Position numbers and translations under genes: made by a program
Notes under the pieces: model-generated
The model's input: only the letters and a program-made list of their open reading frames with translations
Told to the model about the DNA's origin: nothing
Databases searched by the model: none
From: Pogostemon cablin
Taxonomy: Eukaryota > Streptophyta > Magnoliopsida > Lamiales > Lamiaceae
Direction of reading: 5' to 3'
Length of the DNA: 64,000 nt
NCBI GenBank assembly: GCA_023678885.1
Contig: CM043002.1
Coordinates: forward strand, 1,196,022-1,260,021
Shown: one piece after another, positions 1-11,121 of the stretch
Layout of the letters: every line of letters begins with the position of its first letter
Numbering within the stretch: the stretch's first letter is position 1

Positions 1-1
1 A

Positions 2-325
2 GCTCTTTGTGATCTTGGAGCGAGTATCAACTTGATGCTTATGTCTATCTTCAAGAAACTTGGTATAGGGGAAGTAAAGCATACATCCATAACATTGCAA
101 CTTGTGGATAGGTCTTTGACTTATCCTAAGGGGGTAGTTGAAGATGTGTTAGTCAAAGTTGGAAAGTTCATATTCCAGGTAGATTTTGTAGCTTTGACAT
201 GGATGAGGATGCAAATATTCCATTAATTTTGGGACGTCTATTTTTGGCCACGGGAAGAGCTTTAATTGATGTGTACAAGGGGAAATTGACATTGAGAGTA
301 AATGAAGAAGTGGTATTCTCATGAA
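2..325 (+). pseudogene. Element A pol: aspartic protease (broken)
   Basis: Retropepsin-like protease that would cut the Gag-Pol polyprotein. The catalytic stretch DLGASINLM lies at 11-37 and keeps the D(S/T)G-like core as DLGAS. The flap and C-terminal parts follow, including LQLVDRSLTYPKG and, after a frameshift near 190-200, IPLILGRLFLAT. A TGA near 322-324 then ends the frame. The same domain is complete in element C and has a changed active site in B. The enzyme cannot be made from this copy. Confidence 0.85.
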
Positions 326-526
326 GAAGTGCTATGAGGCATCCGGATGAGAAAGAAGAACGTAGAAGAATTGACTTGATTGATGAGATTGTTCAAGAGA
401 ACTTGCCATTTTTCTTATCAAAGGATTCTCTTGAAACAAGCATAAGCCACTCTCTTACTTTATCTCTTAACTTTAACGTTTTTTTTATTGTCAAGAAGAT
501 GATGATTTAATGATTGTTTTCATGAT

Positions 527-1447
527 TTGAATGCTTGTAGGGAAATGCAAGAAGAGGAAGCCAAGTTAATGTACTATGGAAAAAGGGAGTATCTTCCATT
601 GGAGATCGAGCATGAAGAGCCCAAATTGGAAAAAAGGGAAAGAAGAATTGAAACCACTACCCGATCACCTTATGTATGCTTATTTGGGAGACGAAAAGAC
701 CTTTCCAGTAATGGTATCATCTTCCCTTTCACCTCTAGAACTTGATAAATTGTTAAGGGTACTTAGAGATCATAAAAGTGCTATAGGGTGGAGTCTTGAT
801 GATTTGAAAGGTATAAGTCCCACTATTTGTATGCATCATATTAGGTTGATTGATGAGAATAAATCATGCATACAACCTCAACATCTTTTAAACCCTATTA
901 TGCAAGAGGTTGTTCGAAAAAAAGTTTTGAAATGGTTGGATGCTAGAATTGTATATGCTATAAGTGATAATCCTCATGTAATCCCTTTGCATGTTGTGGC
1001 TAAGAAAGAGGGATTAACCATTGTTAAAACAGAATTTGATGAAGAACTTGCTACAAGGGTGATAACGGGGTGGCGAGTTTGTTGTGATTATAGGAAGCTT
1101 AATGAAAACACTCATAAAAATCATTTTTCTTTACCTTTTATTGATCAAATGCTTGATAGGTTGGCGGGATACAAGTATTATTATTTTCTAGATGGTTACT
1201 CGGGGTACAACCAAATCATGATAGCCCCGAGGACCAAGAGAAAACAACTTTTACTTGTCCGTATGACACATTTACTTTCTATAAACTACCTTTTGGGTTG
1301 TGCATTGCCTCCGCCACCTTTCAACGTTGCATTATGGCTATCTTTGGAGGATTGATTGAAAATGTGATGGAAGTGTTTATGGATGACTTTTCCATTTTTG
1401 GGTCTTCATTTGATAAATGCTTGGCTAATCTCTCCTTGGTTTTGTAG
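527..1447 (+). pseudogene. Element A pol: linker and reverse transcriptase fingers/palm (broken)
   Basis: The segment at 576-1355 reads from the protease-RT linker (IGWSLDDLKGISP) into the RT fingers (WRVCCDYRKLNENT) and the first catalytic Asp (FLDGYSGYNQI, about 1187-1220). The frame is then lost near 1230-1350. The second catalytic motif, FMDD, the Ty3/gypsy variant of YMDD, is legible at about 1374-1392. A TAG at 1447 interrupts the stretch that reads VLKRC in relatives. Order and spacing are normal for Ty3/gypsy RT, but the frame breaks make it non-functional. Confidence 0.9.
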
Positions 1448-1496
1448 CGATGTCAAGATACGAACCTAGTCTTGAATTGGAAAAAAATGCCATTTT

Positions 1497-2155
1497 ATGG
1501 TTCAAGAGGGTATCGTACTTGGTCATCATATCTCAGAGAAAGGTTTGAGAGTTGATAAGGCGAAGGTTGTAGCCATTGAACATCTTCCCCCACCCAAGAA
1601 TGAAGAAAAAGGGGTAAGATCGTTCCTTGGCCACGCCGGGTTCTATCAACGTTTTATAAAGGATTTTTCTAACATAGCCAAACCTTTGTACAAATTTCTT
1701 GAAAAAGATGCTCCATTTGAATTTAATGATGAATGTCTCGATGCTTTTAGGGTGCTTAAGGAAGCTTTAACTTCATCTCCAATCCTCGTCTCTTTGTGAT
1801 GCAAGTGACAATGCATTGGGAGTGGTGCTTGGTCAAGTTAGGGAGAAGAAGTTTAGAGCCATCTACTATGCATTGAAGACGTTCAATGCTAATCAAAAGA
1901 ATTACACCACAACAGAAAAAGAGTTTTTATCCGTGGTTTATGCTTTTGAAAAATTTCGTCCATACCTAGTTGGCACGAAAATGATTGTTTATACGGATCA
2001 TGCCGCCATTAGGTATTTGATGAATAAGAAAGATGCTAAACCAAGACTAATTCGTTGGGTTGTTTTGTTGCAGGAGTTCGATGTAGATATACGTGACAAG
2101 AGAGGGATCGAAAATGTCATAGCCGACCACTTGTCACGTTTGGAAATTGATGATG
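1497..2155 (+). pseudogene. Element A pol: RT thumb and RNase H (broken)
   Basis: Positions 1497-1799 encode the RT thumb/connection (GFYQRFIKDFSNIAKPL). RNase H follows from about 1800 with CDASDNALGVVLGQ, TEKEFLSVVYAFEKFRPYL and YTDHAAIRYL, which carry the expected acidic residues. Compared with C (TPDWTQPFVLMCDAS), A has lost roughly ten codons just before the first RNase H Asp and changes frame there. The domain ends with the family-typical IADHLSRLE near 2120-2150. Confidence 0.87.
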
Positions 2156-2389
2156 AAGAAGGCACTATGAAGTTTATTAGGGATGTATTTCCAGATGAAG
2201 GGATTCTTCTTGTGGATTTCCAAAGGATGTACACTTTGTGTGAGACCGGAAGGCCGTTGTATGTAGATTTCGTGAATTATCTAGCTTGTGACCTCAAGCC
2301 GGACCATCTCACCGAATATCAAAGGAAGAAGTTCTATCATGATGTCAATGAGTATTTATGGAATGATCCACTTTTGTTTAAAAATTGTC

Positions 2390-3532
2390 TGGATGGAATC
2401 ATACGGAGATGTATCCCGGAGGAGGAGAAGTTAAGTGTGATGGATATGTGCCATAGTTCACCATGTGGAGGACACTTTGGATTTCAAAAGACGGGAGCAA
2501 AGATTCTACATTCGGGTTTATTTTGGCCTACTTTGTTCGAGGATTGCAAAGAGTACATCAAGAAATGTGACCGGTGTCAAAGGATTGGAAGTATAGGGCA
2601 ACGTGATGAGATCCCCATGATGAACATTTGTGAAGTTGAAGTGTTTGATATATGGGGAATGGATTTCATGGGCCCATTTTCGCTGTCCAATGGTTACCTC
2701 TACATATTGCTTGCGGTAGATTATGTATCTAAATGGGTGGAAGCAATCCCGACAAGAACAAATGATGCTTTAGTGGTCAAGAGTTTCTTAAAGAAAAATA
2801 TCTTTGATAGGTTTGGAGTGCCAAAGGCCATAATCTGTGACGGAGGATCACATTTCATAAATAAGCTTATTGAGAAGTTATTGAATGACTATGGAGTAAA
2901 GCATAAAGTATCCACACCGTACCATCCGCAAACAAATGGCTTAGCGGAGGTGTCAAATAGACAAGTAAAGCTTGTTCTTGAAAAAAGGTCAATGGGAATC
3001 GAGAAGATTGGTCTTCCAAACTAGACGATGCTTTATGGGCATATCGAACGGCTTACAAGATCGCTCTTGGATTTTTCCCGTATAATCTTGTTTATGGGAA
3101 GGCATGCCATTTACCCGTGGAGTTGGAGCATAAAGCACTTTGGGCCCTTAGGAAGTTGAATCTTGAGGAGAAAGAATCCGGAAAGAAAAGGTGTCTACAA
3201 TTGGTGGAACTAGAAGAATTTAGAGAAGAAGCTTATTCAAGTTCAAGGATTTTGAAAGAGAAGCTCAAAAGATGGCATGATGAATGGATCAAAACAAGGG
3301 AGTTTATTTCGGGGGATAAGTCTTATTGTTCAACTCAAGACTTAAGTTGTTCCTTGGAAAACTTCGTTCAAAATGGACCGGTCCGTACCTAGTGATTGAA
3401 GTAAAAGATGATGGCTCGATAAAGCTTGAAGGGTTGGATGGAAATGCTTTTGTAGTTAATGGTCATAGGGTGAAACATTACCAATCTTCCTCTCAAAGGG
3501 AGTTGGTATATGTTGACACCTTCTCCTCTTGA
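2390..3532 (+). pseudogene. Element A pol: integrase (broken)
   Basis: Integrase would insert the cDNA into the host chromosome. The HHCC zinc domain runs from about 2450 (CHSSPCGGHF) to 2590 (CDRCQRIG). The DDE core is visible as WGMDFMGPF (about 2656), ICDGGSHF (about 2834) and NGLAEVSNRQ (about 2935). A stop at 3022-3024 is followed in another frame by the core end (YKIALGFFPYNLVYGKACHLPVE) and, after a further shift at about 3326, by the C-terminal KWTGPYLV ... VNGHRVKHY module. There is no chromodomain, as usual for Athila. Confidence 0.88.
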
Positions 3533-3719
3533 AAGCTCGTATCCTTTTAGTAGTATAGGTTTGTAAATATTTCTTTTTCTTGTTTTGCATTTTTGGCATG
3601 GTAGGTGGATGATGCTCACGTGAGGAGAAGGTATTGATAAGACACGGTGTGCTCATGGAAGTGTAACGATATATTTTACCACTTTTTGCAAACTTCTCTT
3701 GAACCTCTTGTTTCATTTT

Positions 3720-3733
3720 AAGTTTGGGGGGAT
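3720..3733 (+). promoter_or_regulatory. Internal polypurine tract after pol, element A
   Basis: AAGTTTGGGGGGAT lies 190 bp after the pol stop. It matches the tract that immediately precedes the 3' LTR of this element (8172-8182). B and C have the same second tract at the same place. It could act as a central plus-strand primer or be a relic of an inserted U3; the sequence does not decide between these. Confidence 0.6.
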
Positions 3734-3989
3734 ATGGTGTGGTATGATATGTTACACTTTATGTTTGCATTCATTCTTGTGTTTTTGAGCCAAATTTTGA
3801 AAATTTTCTCATGAATTCGGTGTGGTTTTGGTCCATTTTGGTGGTGTGGAAGTTGATAATCCTTTTCTTTCTGATACTAATGTTGAGCTAATGATGTTTT
3901 TGAGTGGTGAGCATGAATAGGGAGTGTTGAAAGAATTAAAATAGGGAAAGACAAGATTTGAAGTTGAAAATTGGAGAAAACAGAGGTGC

Positions 3990-4250
3990 AGAAATACGAG
4001 TAGTGTCGCCAACACGGCCCTGTAATAGGTGACCGTGTGGCGACATCAATTTGACCAACACGACCACCCCTTGGTCATGTGGCGTCGCACGAGTCGTGTC
4101 CAGTGCCGAGACACGGCCAGTGTAGCCAACACAGGCCTGTAAGGGAAAGCCGTGCTAAGTCATCAATTTACGCAACATGGCCACTTTATGGCCATGTTAC
4201 GTAGCACGACTCGTGTAGTGTCTGAAACAGAATTTAAAAACCTGACTGTT
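3990..4250 (+). promoter_or_regulatory. U3-like palindromic motif array in the pol-ORF spacer, element A
   Basis: The array is dense in CACG/CGTG words: CACGAGTCGTG and CACGACTCGTG, a pair of 9-bp arms ACATGGCCA/TGGCCATGT, and the phrase AGCCAACACAGGCCT. The same words and phrase occur in the LTR of A at 8380-8620. A TATA-like AATTTAAAAA follows at 4231-4240. It is probably a promoter copied from, or evolving together with, the LTR U3. Confidence 0.55.
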
Positions 4251-4408
4251 GAAACACGATCATTCATTCATCCGTTGCACAAACACTCCCCCGTCGTGCG
4301 CATCACTTCCAAACTTCCCCATTTATCATCCAAACATCAAAAGAGTGGTAAGATTGTGTGATTGAAAGGTGACTCTCAAGGTTTAAACTTCAATTTCTTT
4401 CCAATTGA

Positions 4409-6675
4409 TTCAAGAACACTAAAGGTATGATCTCTTATACCATAGTTTTCATTTGAATGTGTAAACTTCGAATTCATGCATGGGTTTTGGATGATAGTAT
4501 GTTTGAAGCATGTTTAGGATATTGAAACATGAATTTATAAGTTTATTTGTTGGATTGATTGAAATTTTGCAAGAATTAGGGTTTATAAGGAAATTGAATT
4601 TGGGGATTTTGAATGATGATTGACCTAGGGCATATGGATTTTCAAATTGATTAATGAACGCTTCTATGTGATGGTATTGTGGTGAAATAGATAGGTGTTG
4701 AGGATTTGAGCATGAGGAATGTTGAATTATTGTTGAATTGATTGTGAAATATGTGAAAACCAAGTGCTTGATGAAATGCCTAAATGAAGTTTTGAACGGA
4801 ACTAAAAGCTTGTGCATGAAGCATTGTTGATATAAGTGGTGCCCATTGAAATGATGATAATTTATGAAAGAATGGAAAGAATAAGAGGTTGAACTTGATT
4901 GATTAAATAAAATTTTTTTTTGAAATAAATTGTTGTTGAAATTGCTTGGATTAAAATGTGAAAATCTTCGAGAAACATTGCTTGTTATGCTTGAATACGT
5001 GCTAGAATCAAAACTTAGTTGAATAACTAGTGAGAATTCTAAGCAATAGACATTTCTTTCTTGAGTTGAAGTTGAAAGGTAATTTGAAATATGTTGTATA
5101 TTGCAGATGGCTGAAAGAAGAGTGAAGAAACGTAATGAAGATATTATTATGTTGAAACAGACATGGAATTATCCAACCTTGATGCAAAGTTGATGATGAA
5201 GGAAATACACCCAGAGAATTTTGGAGTTGAGTTTACAGAATGGGAGAAGTATGTATTGAGGTGGGAATATATAATCCTCAAGATTAGGGCAATTCGATTT
5301 CAAGATCAAGCCACTATGGAAAGTCTTGGAATAGAGGGTGATTTGAGAACCTTGTTCGACGGGTGGAAATGGAAGAATTCTTCGATAAGAGACCTCCCAT
5401 TTACCGCCATCTGACAGCTAAGTTTATGAGCACCCTAGAGGTTCAAAAGGATAGGAACAAGTTTCCTATCTCGATCACGTTTCAATTGAATAATCAGATA
5501 TGGGAGAAGGTTCCGGTGAATGAGATAAATAGGTTCTTTGGATGTCCGATTATGAGAGGTCATCAAAGTTTTCTACCAGGAGGGGGTTTTAATCAAGAAA
5601 ACTGGTGGAAAAAGTTGGTTGACATGGAACAGAACCTGAGGAGTACATTCCAAGCTCTTCAAAGGGGACAACTATAAGAAACCCAGTCATGAGGTATCTC
5701 GAGAAGATCGTTTCAAATACAATTCTGGGGAGATTTGAAAACGGAGTTGTTGGAGAAAAATAGTTGTACATCATGTACAGTATATATCAGGAGTTTAGAG
5801 TAAACATTGCAGCTCATTTCATTCAGCATGTTGAGAGAGTGGTGAAAAGAGAAAACACTCGAGGAATTATGATTGGAGGAATGGTGACCATGATTGCTCA
5901 AGGTTTGGGCTTCGACCTTAGAAGTATACCACACATGATGGTTAGTGGATGACTCACACACACAGCTCATAAGGATGGAGTTCCTATCGTTCATAGGAAA
6001 CATGTATTGCTTAAGGCAATATAAAGGAGCTCCATTTCCTCTCCCTGCTTCTGAGCTTACCACAGTGCACGGACAAAGAAAGAAGCAAAATTTAGCAATG
6101 GCAAGTTAGAACCACTCTGCAGTTGTGAGAGCCTTCTACAGACAGAATAGAGAAGGAGTAGAAGTAGTGCTCCAACAGATGAGAGTAGAAGAGAATCCGG
6201 AGCTACGAGATCTGAGAGCTGAGCCAGAGATCATAGAGATAGGAGATGAAGAGGAATAACCGCATTAAGTGGAATTTGAAGAGCAAGCACTAGAGCCTCC
6301 AGTATTTGAGCAAGAAGAAGATGAAGCCCAAGAGGATGAGTTTCAGCAACAACAACAGTTTATGGGATCTGGATTGGGGATTGTAAGATGGAACTTTTTA
6401 GAAGATGAAGTCAGGGAGATTAGGGAGACTCAGCAATCACACGGGATCAGATGAGAGAGTTCCGAGAGGAAAAACAGAGACATAGTGTGATGATGAGGGA
6501 GATCCATGAGGGACAGCAGAAGAGAGATTATAATGATGAGCAAGCGCGAGCCCATTCGAACAACATGGAGGAGATGCTCATGATGATGTTCAATTTCCAG
6601 TTCCCAGGGTCACCTCGTGCCTACACTCCTTGGGTAGCTTATCAAAGAACACCACCCCCTCCACCGGAAAATTGA
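4409..6675 (+). pseudogene. ATHILA-ORF (env-position) gene of element A, broken
   Basis: A 16-nt first exon (4409-4424) that has lost its ATG, a GTATGA donor at 4425 and a TTGCAG acceptor ending at 5106 match the split leader seen in B and C. The body (5107-6675) holds the ATHILA ORF-1 family core: EKYVLRWEYI, RAIRFQDQATM, LFDGW, ISITFQLNNQIWEKVPVNEINRFFGCP, and later an acidic/Gln-rich tail ending in PPPPPEN. At least four frame breaks occur. In Athila elements this position is called env-like, but the function is unproven and I see no clear signal peptide here. Confidence 0.72.
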
Positions 6676-8171
6676 AGGGAGTACTTTTAGTGCTCAACAC
6701 TTCTTTAGCTCATTTTAGTTAATTTGGAGTATTATGGATTTGATACTTCATTTGTTGTTTTGGGATGTTTTAATTTCTAATTTAGGATTTCTTTTCAATT
6801 AAGGATGAGATGAGATGTGTTTTATCTTGATTATGGATGGGTGAATTTTGTGTTTCATTTCTTTATGTGGTGAATTTTGTTCTTGTGTGTTGTGTTTGCT
6901 TTGTTTATTGTTTGTTGTGAGTCTTTTGTTTTGTGTTTTGTGTGTATTTTAATTCTTGTTTAGGGTTGTTTTGGTGGTTTACGTTTAGGGAGGTTGTGAA
7001 TAATTTTTGAATGTGAGTGATGATACGTTGTTGTAGTAAGTAATGATAAGTTATAATTAAGAATCTCTACATTTTAAAATTTTGACATATTTTATTTAAC
7101 TTGTTAAATTTTTAGATGAATGTGGTATAATAAGTTTCTTAAGGTCCAATGCATAAGTTTACGAGAATTTGAGCCTCAACCATGTATACATGGTATTTCT
7201 TCATGAGTGGATCGATTGAGTGTTGATAAGCTAGAACTTGCTCAAGGACTAGAGGAACGAGCCCGATTTGTGGAAATTAGTGAAATAATCTAAGGCCATC
7301 CTTGTTATCTAATTGTCATTACCATATATTTTCCTACCATGAACATTATCCCTAGTCAACCACTTTGAGTCCTTAAGTCTGTTTCTTGTGAATTTAGCAC
7401 ATTACAAGCCATGTTTACCCATATAAACCTTATATACATACCTTTTGTGTGAGTAATTGAGGAGGTGTGGATTAGAAAGGTTTGATGAGATAGAAAAAGA
7501 AAAAAAAATGGTAAATAAGTAAGAAAAGAATGAAAAGAGAACATGCAACCTCAAAACAAGAAAATGAGCAAAGAAATAATAATATGCTCAAGTAGTTAAA
7601 AGTTCGAAGAAGGAAGCATGCATTGAAAGAAGTTCAATCCAAGGAAAATTGATGATTAGTGCTTGTGAACATTAAAGACAAGAAAGGAAGAAAGAAAAGT
7701 GGAGAAGTTGGAGAACTTGGCAATCTCTTTGATTACTTACACTTGCTTAGTCACTATTATCCATATTCTTCCTACCCTACCAAAGAACCTATCATTACAT
7801 CCTAATTAAAGACCTTTTTTATCACTAATGGAAACTTTGGTGGTTTGTGAATGTAGTCCAAGAGCAAGTTTATAGCGAATTGAGCCAATCAGTTAATGAG
7901 TGATGAGTTACCCTACTTTAAAGAGTGTTGAGTGACATTTATAACCTATGTGAGGTTTGGACTAAGAAGGGACTATATTATACTTTTATTCTCTTTAGAT
8001 TGAATTTGTTAATTTTTTATGTTATGAGTTTAATGTTGTAGGATGACTTAGCATAAATTGTAATTCTTATTGCTATTAATGTGTTATTGCTACGTTCATT
8101 TAGTCTTTTCCTAGGTGAAAATCACTCCTCTTAGTTTATCATTTTCGTTGTGCGAGGACGTATAATACTTT
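6676..8171 (+). other. 3' UTR of element A with conserved non-coding blocks
   Basis: No coding frame is evident. Block 1 (7161-7300) has GAGAATTTGAGCC, then CTAGAACTTGCTCAAG, then TAAGGCC. A purine-rich tract runs about 7490-7720. Block 2 (7779-7830) has ACCAAAGAACCTATCATTACATCC and AAAGACCTTTTT. The same blocks occur in order in B, C, D and the orphan UTR at 26940-27771. Confidence 0.6.
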
Positions 8172-8182
8172 AAGTTTGGGGG
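8172..8182 (+). promoter_or_regulatory. 3' polypurine tract, element A
   Basis: AAGTTTGGGGG directly abuts the 3' LTR start and would prime plus-strand DNA synthesis. Confidence 0.75.
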
Positions 8183-9744
8183 TGAGATGAGTGATATTTT
8201 CACCTAGATTTTAGTGTCTTTTTACGTATGTTTTCATGTATTTTTATCAGTATTCATGTGCTTTTTGGTGGGGTTATGTGTTTTTATGGAATTGAGTGTG
8301 AATGAACTTAATCATATGTAAAACAGGTAAAAAAGAGCAAAACAGAGACGGAAGATGAAACGAAGAAGAAGAAATAAGGTAGCAGCAACACGGCTGCCCG
8401 TGTCAGGCGCACGAGTCGTGTTGCAGCACACGGCCCGTGCAGCCAACACAGGCCTATAAGGAGGAAGCCGTGCGGGGACATCAATTCATCCAACACAGCC
8501 ACCCACTGGTCGTGCATCAGCACACGACTCGTGTGCCATCTTGAGTGAAGGTTGACCGATAAACCCTGACACGACTCGACTCGTGCTGCAGCACACGAGT
8601 CGTGTTGGTGCCAAAACAGGAATTTTTTACACATCTTCAAGAATGTATCCAAGGGGTATATATACCAGTTCATGCAACGTTTTGATAGATAGAAATCTGA
8701 AATTCAGCTGCTCACACACCTCACATACCAATTCCTTCATTTTACACTATACCCTTCATCAAATTCATCCATCTAATCACTCCATCATCATCTCACCATA
8801 AAATTTCCATCCAAATCAAGTGAAGAAGCAAGGAAGAGTGGGTGATCACCAAAGGCAAAAAGGAGATTCAATTGGATCCAATCCAAGGGAGTTTTCATTC
8901 CAATTTTGTGTTAATCCTATAGTTTACCATGATTTATAAGGTTTCTAATGTCTATGTTAAGGATCTTATGAAGATTGTAGGCTAATTTCCCTTGTGAGAT
9001 TAGCAACATGAAAGTTGTTGGATAATTTGTGGATCTATGTAATTAAATTCATATGTTGATTGTGATATTTGATTTTCTATCATTGATGCTTAATATCTTG
9101 AGATCTATGATGTTTTGTGTGTTTGATTATTCTAAATATATGATTAGATTGAGAGGTCAATTATATGATTAGGATAGTTGAGTGAATCATTTCATCAAAC
9201 ATCTTATGTTAATTATAAATTGCAAAGAAATTGAGAAATCCTTTAAGATTTAGAACCCATTAATAGAACATGTGATTCAAATAGATTGAGAAGTCAATTA
9301 ATCATGTGAAGGGACTTTTTAATTGAACTTAGTACCTAGTTGAAATAGTTTAATTGATAACCAACCTTTAAGCTCTTTTGAGATTGTGAAAATGATCTAC
9401 ACCCTATGCATTTCGAGAGAAAGTGTAGGTGATATATGTGTTGGCCCTTAATCTTAACCCTTGATATATATGAGTTTAATGCATGAATCCTTGAATTACC
9501 ACTTCATTAGTGTTGTTAATCTCACTTTTACTCAATTTGGAAAACCACTCATCTTTTACTATTTTATTTACTACCATTACTTGCTTTAGTATTTGTTATT
9601 TTCTTGTGTTTCGAAAACCAATCATTGATGTTTAGTCTCTATAAAATTACGATAAACATGATCTCGTTTAAGTTCTAGCATCGACCTCCCTGTGGTTCAA
9701 TAAATTATTTTAATTAGTCATCCCTACTACAAAATATCTAATCA
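8183..9744 (+). repeat. 3' LTR of element A (about 1.56 kb)
   Basis: It begins TGAGATGAGTGATATTTTCACC after the polypurine tract and ends ATATCTAATCA, giving TG...CA termini. A palindromic array at 8380-8620 (CACACGACTCGTGTG, CACGAGTCGTG, CACGGCCCGTG) lies just upstream of a TATA box, GTATATATAC at 8656-8665, so it marks U3. The start is homologous to the minus-strand LTRs E1 and E2. The exact 3' boundary is inferred from the CA and from the switch to element B gag sequence. Confidence 0.75.
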
Positions 9745-9930
9745 GCCGTCACGTTCGTCGCACGACATCAACGATGAAGAGATATCACTTGGGAGTTCGC
9801 ACGACATGGACCGTGCGTAATCACATCACTCGCACGTCACAAATCGTGTGCCATTACCTTAGCCAAGCACTATGCACGATGTTGTGCGTGCGGAGGGAGA
9901 TGTCGCATGTTCCCTGCCGTGTGATCTGTA
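9745..9930 (+). repeat. Motif array in the gag-protease linker, element B
   Basis: Repeated words related to GCCGTGYG, CGCACGAC and GTGTGCC, the same set as in the B LTR (18740-19030) and B spacer (14390-14600). The array sits between gag and the protease-proximal segment, as the TTCGACCA array does in element C. Confidence 0.5.
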
Positions 9931-11121
9931 TCTGCTCTAGCTACTCCAGTAGATTTTGTTCCTCATACCATAAGATTTCAGAAGGAGATTGATCATCCGA
10001 TTGTTACAGAAAAGAAGTGGGAAAAAGCTAAGAGAGAAAGGAAAAAAAAGGATGAAGTTGAGAGAGACAGTTTGGGTATACTGAAAATGAAATATCCTAT
10101 TCCTTTTCCCTCTGTGCAGTTGAAACAGGGTCTTGACGAGAAATTTCAGAAATTTGTGGAAGTATTCAAGAAGACCCACATCAACATTCCCTTTGCTGAA
10201 ACAATTGAGCAGATGCCTCACTACACAAAGTTTCTTAAGGAAATCATGTCAAAGAAGCGTAGTATTGGGGAAAAGGAAACTGTGAATCTGACTGAAGAGT
10301 GCAGTGCTATTATCCAAAGGAAGTTGTCAGCTAAATTAAAAGATCCGGGTAGTTTTACTATCCCTGTTCAGATTGGAAAGAACGCCACATGCAGAGCTTT
10401 GTGTGATTTGGAGGCAAACATCAATCTGATGCCCTTAAATGCATTCAAAAGTCTTGGTTTAGGGGAGGTGAGACCTACTTCGGTGACATTGCAGCTAGCT
10501 GATAGGTCTCTTACACACCTGAGATGAGTTATTGATAATGTACTAGTGAAGGTGGATAAATTCATCTTTCCGATCGATTTCTTGGTGCTTGAGATGGAAG
10601 ATGATAACAACGTGCCTCTGATTTTAGGAAGGCTGTTCCTAGCCACCGCTAAAGCTCTGATTGATGTTGAATATGGAAAGTTGAGACTCAGAGTAAGGTA
10701 TGATGAAGTTGTCTTTTCTCCTGACAATGCATTGAAGTGTCCAGCTGAAAAAGCAAACTGCAAGTCCATTGATGTTGTTGATGAGATCATTGAAGAAAAA
10801 TTGCCATTTATTCTATCTACGGATCAATTGGAGACATGCATCAGCAACAGTCTTTCTTTCCCTACTCTTGCTACTGATTTTATATCTGATTATTCAGGTA
10901 ATATTTTTGATGATGAATTTAATGGATATTTGAATGCTTTGAATACTGGCAGGGAAGATAAAAGAGAGGTGTCCAAAATTGAAGGAGGAAAATGGACATC
11001 GCGGTTCTTACCACTGGAGAAGGGGGAACCTGAAGCTGAAGAGAAGAAGAAGGTGAAATTGAATCCTTTACCGGATCATCTATCGTATGACTTTCTGGGG
11101 GAAATCAAACATATCTGGTAA
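9930..11121 (+). pseudogene. Element B pol: protease and protease-RT linker (broken)
   Basis: The frame runs from the basic linker (KKWEKAKRERKKKDEVERD) through INIPFAETIEQMPHYTKFLKEI to the protease. The active-site region reads DLEANINLM (10405-10431) instead of DLGAS, so the catalytic loop is altered. A TGA at 10525-10527 interrupts the domain after SLTHLR; the frame then resumes through VPLILGRLFLATA to GKWTSRFLPLEKGEPE and ends near 11121. Element C is complete over the same region. Confidence 0.85.

Larger units (their letters stand above)
1..9744 (+). mobile_element. Athila-lineage Ty3/gypsy element A, 5' end outside window
   Basis: The order is protease, reverse transcriptase, RNase H, integrase, a long spacer, an ATHILA-ORF gene in the env position, a 3' UTR, a polypurine tract and a 3' LTR. 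That order and the extra ORF after pol are diagnostic of the Athila branch of Ty3/gypsy. The pol frame is broken in at least six places, so the copy is dead. The 5' LTR and gag lie upstream of the window. The 3' LTR ends directly against the gag linker of element B, so A is probably nested in B. Confidence 0.9.
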
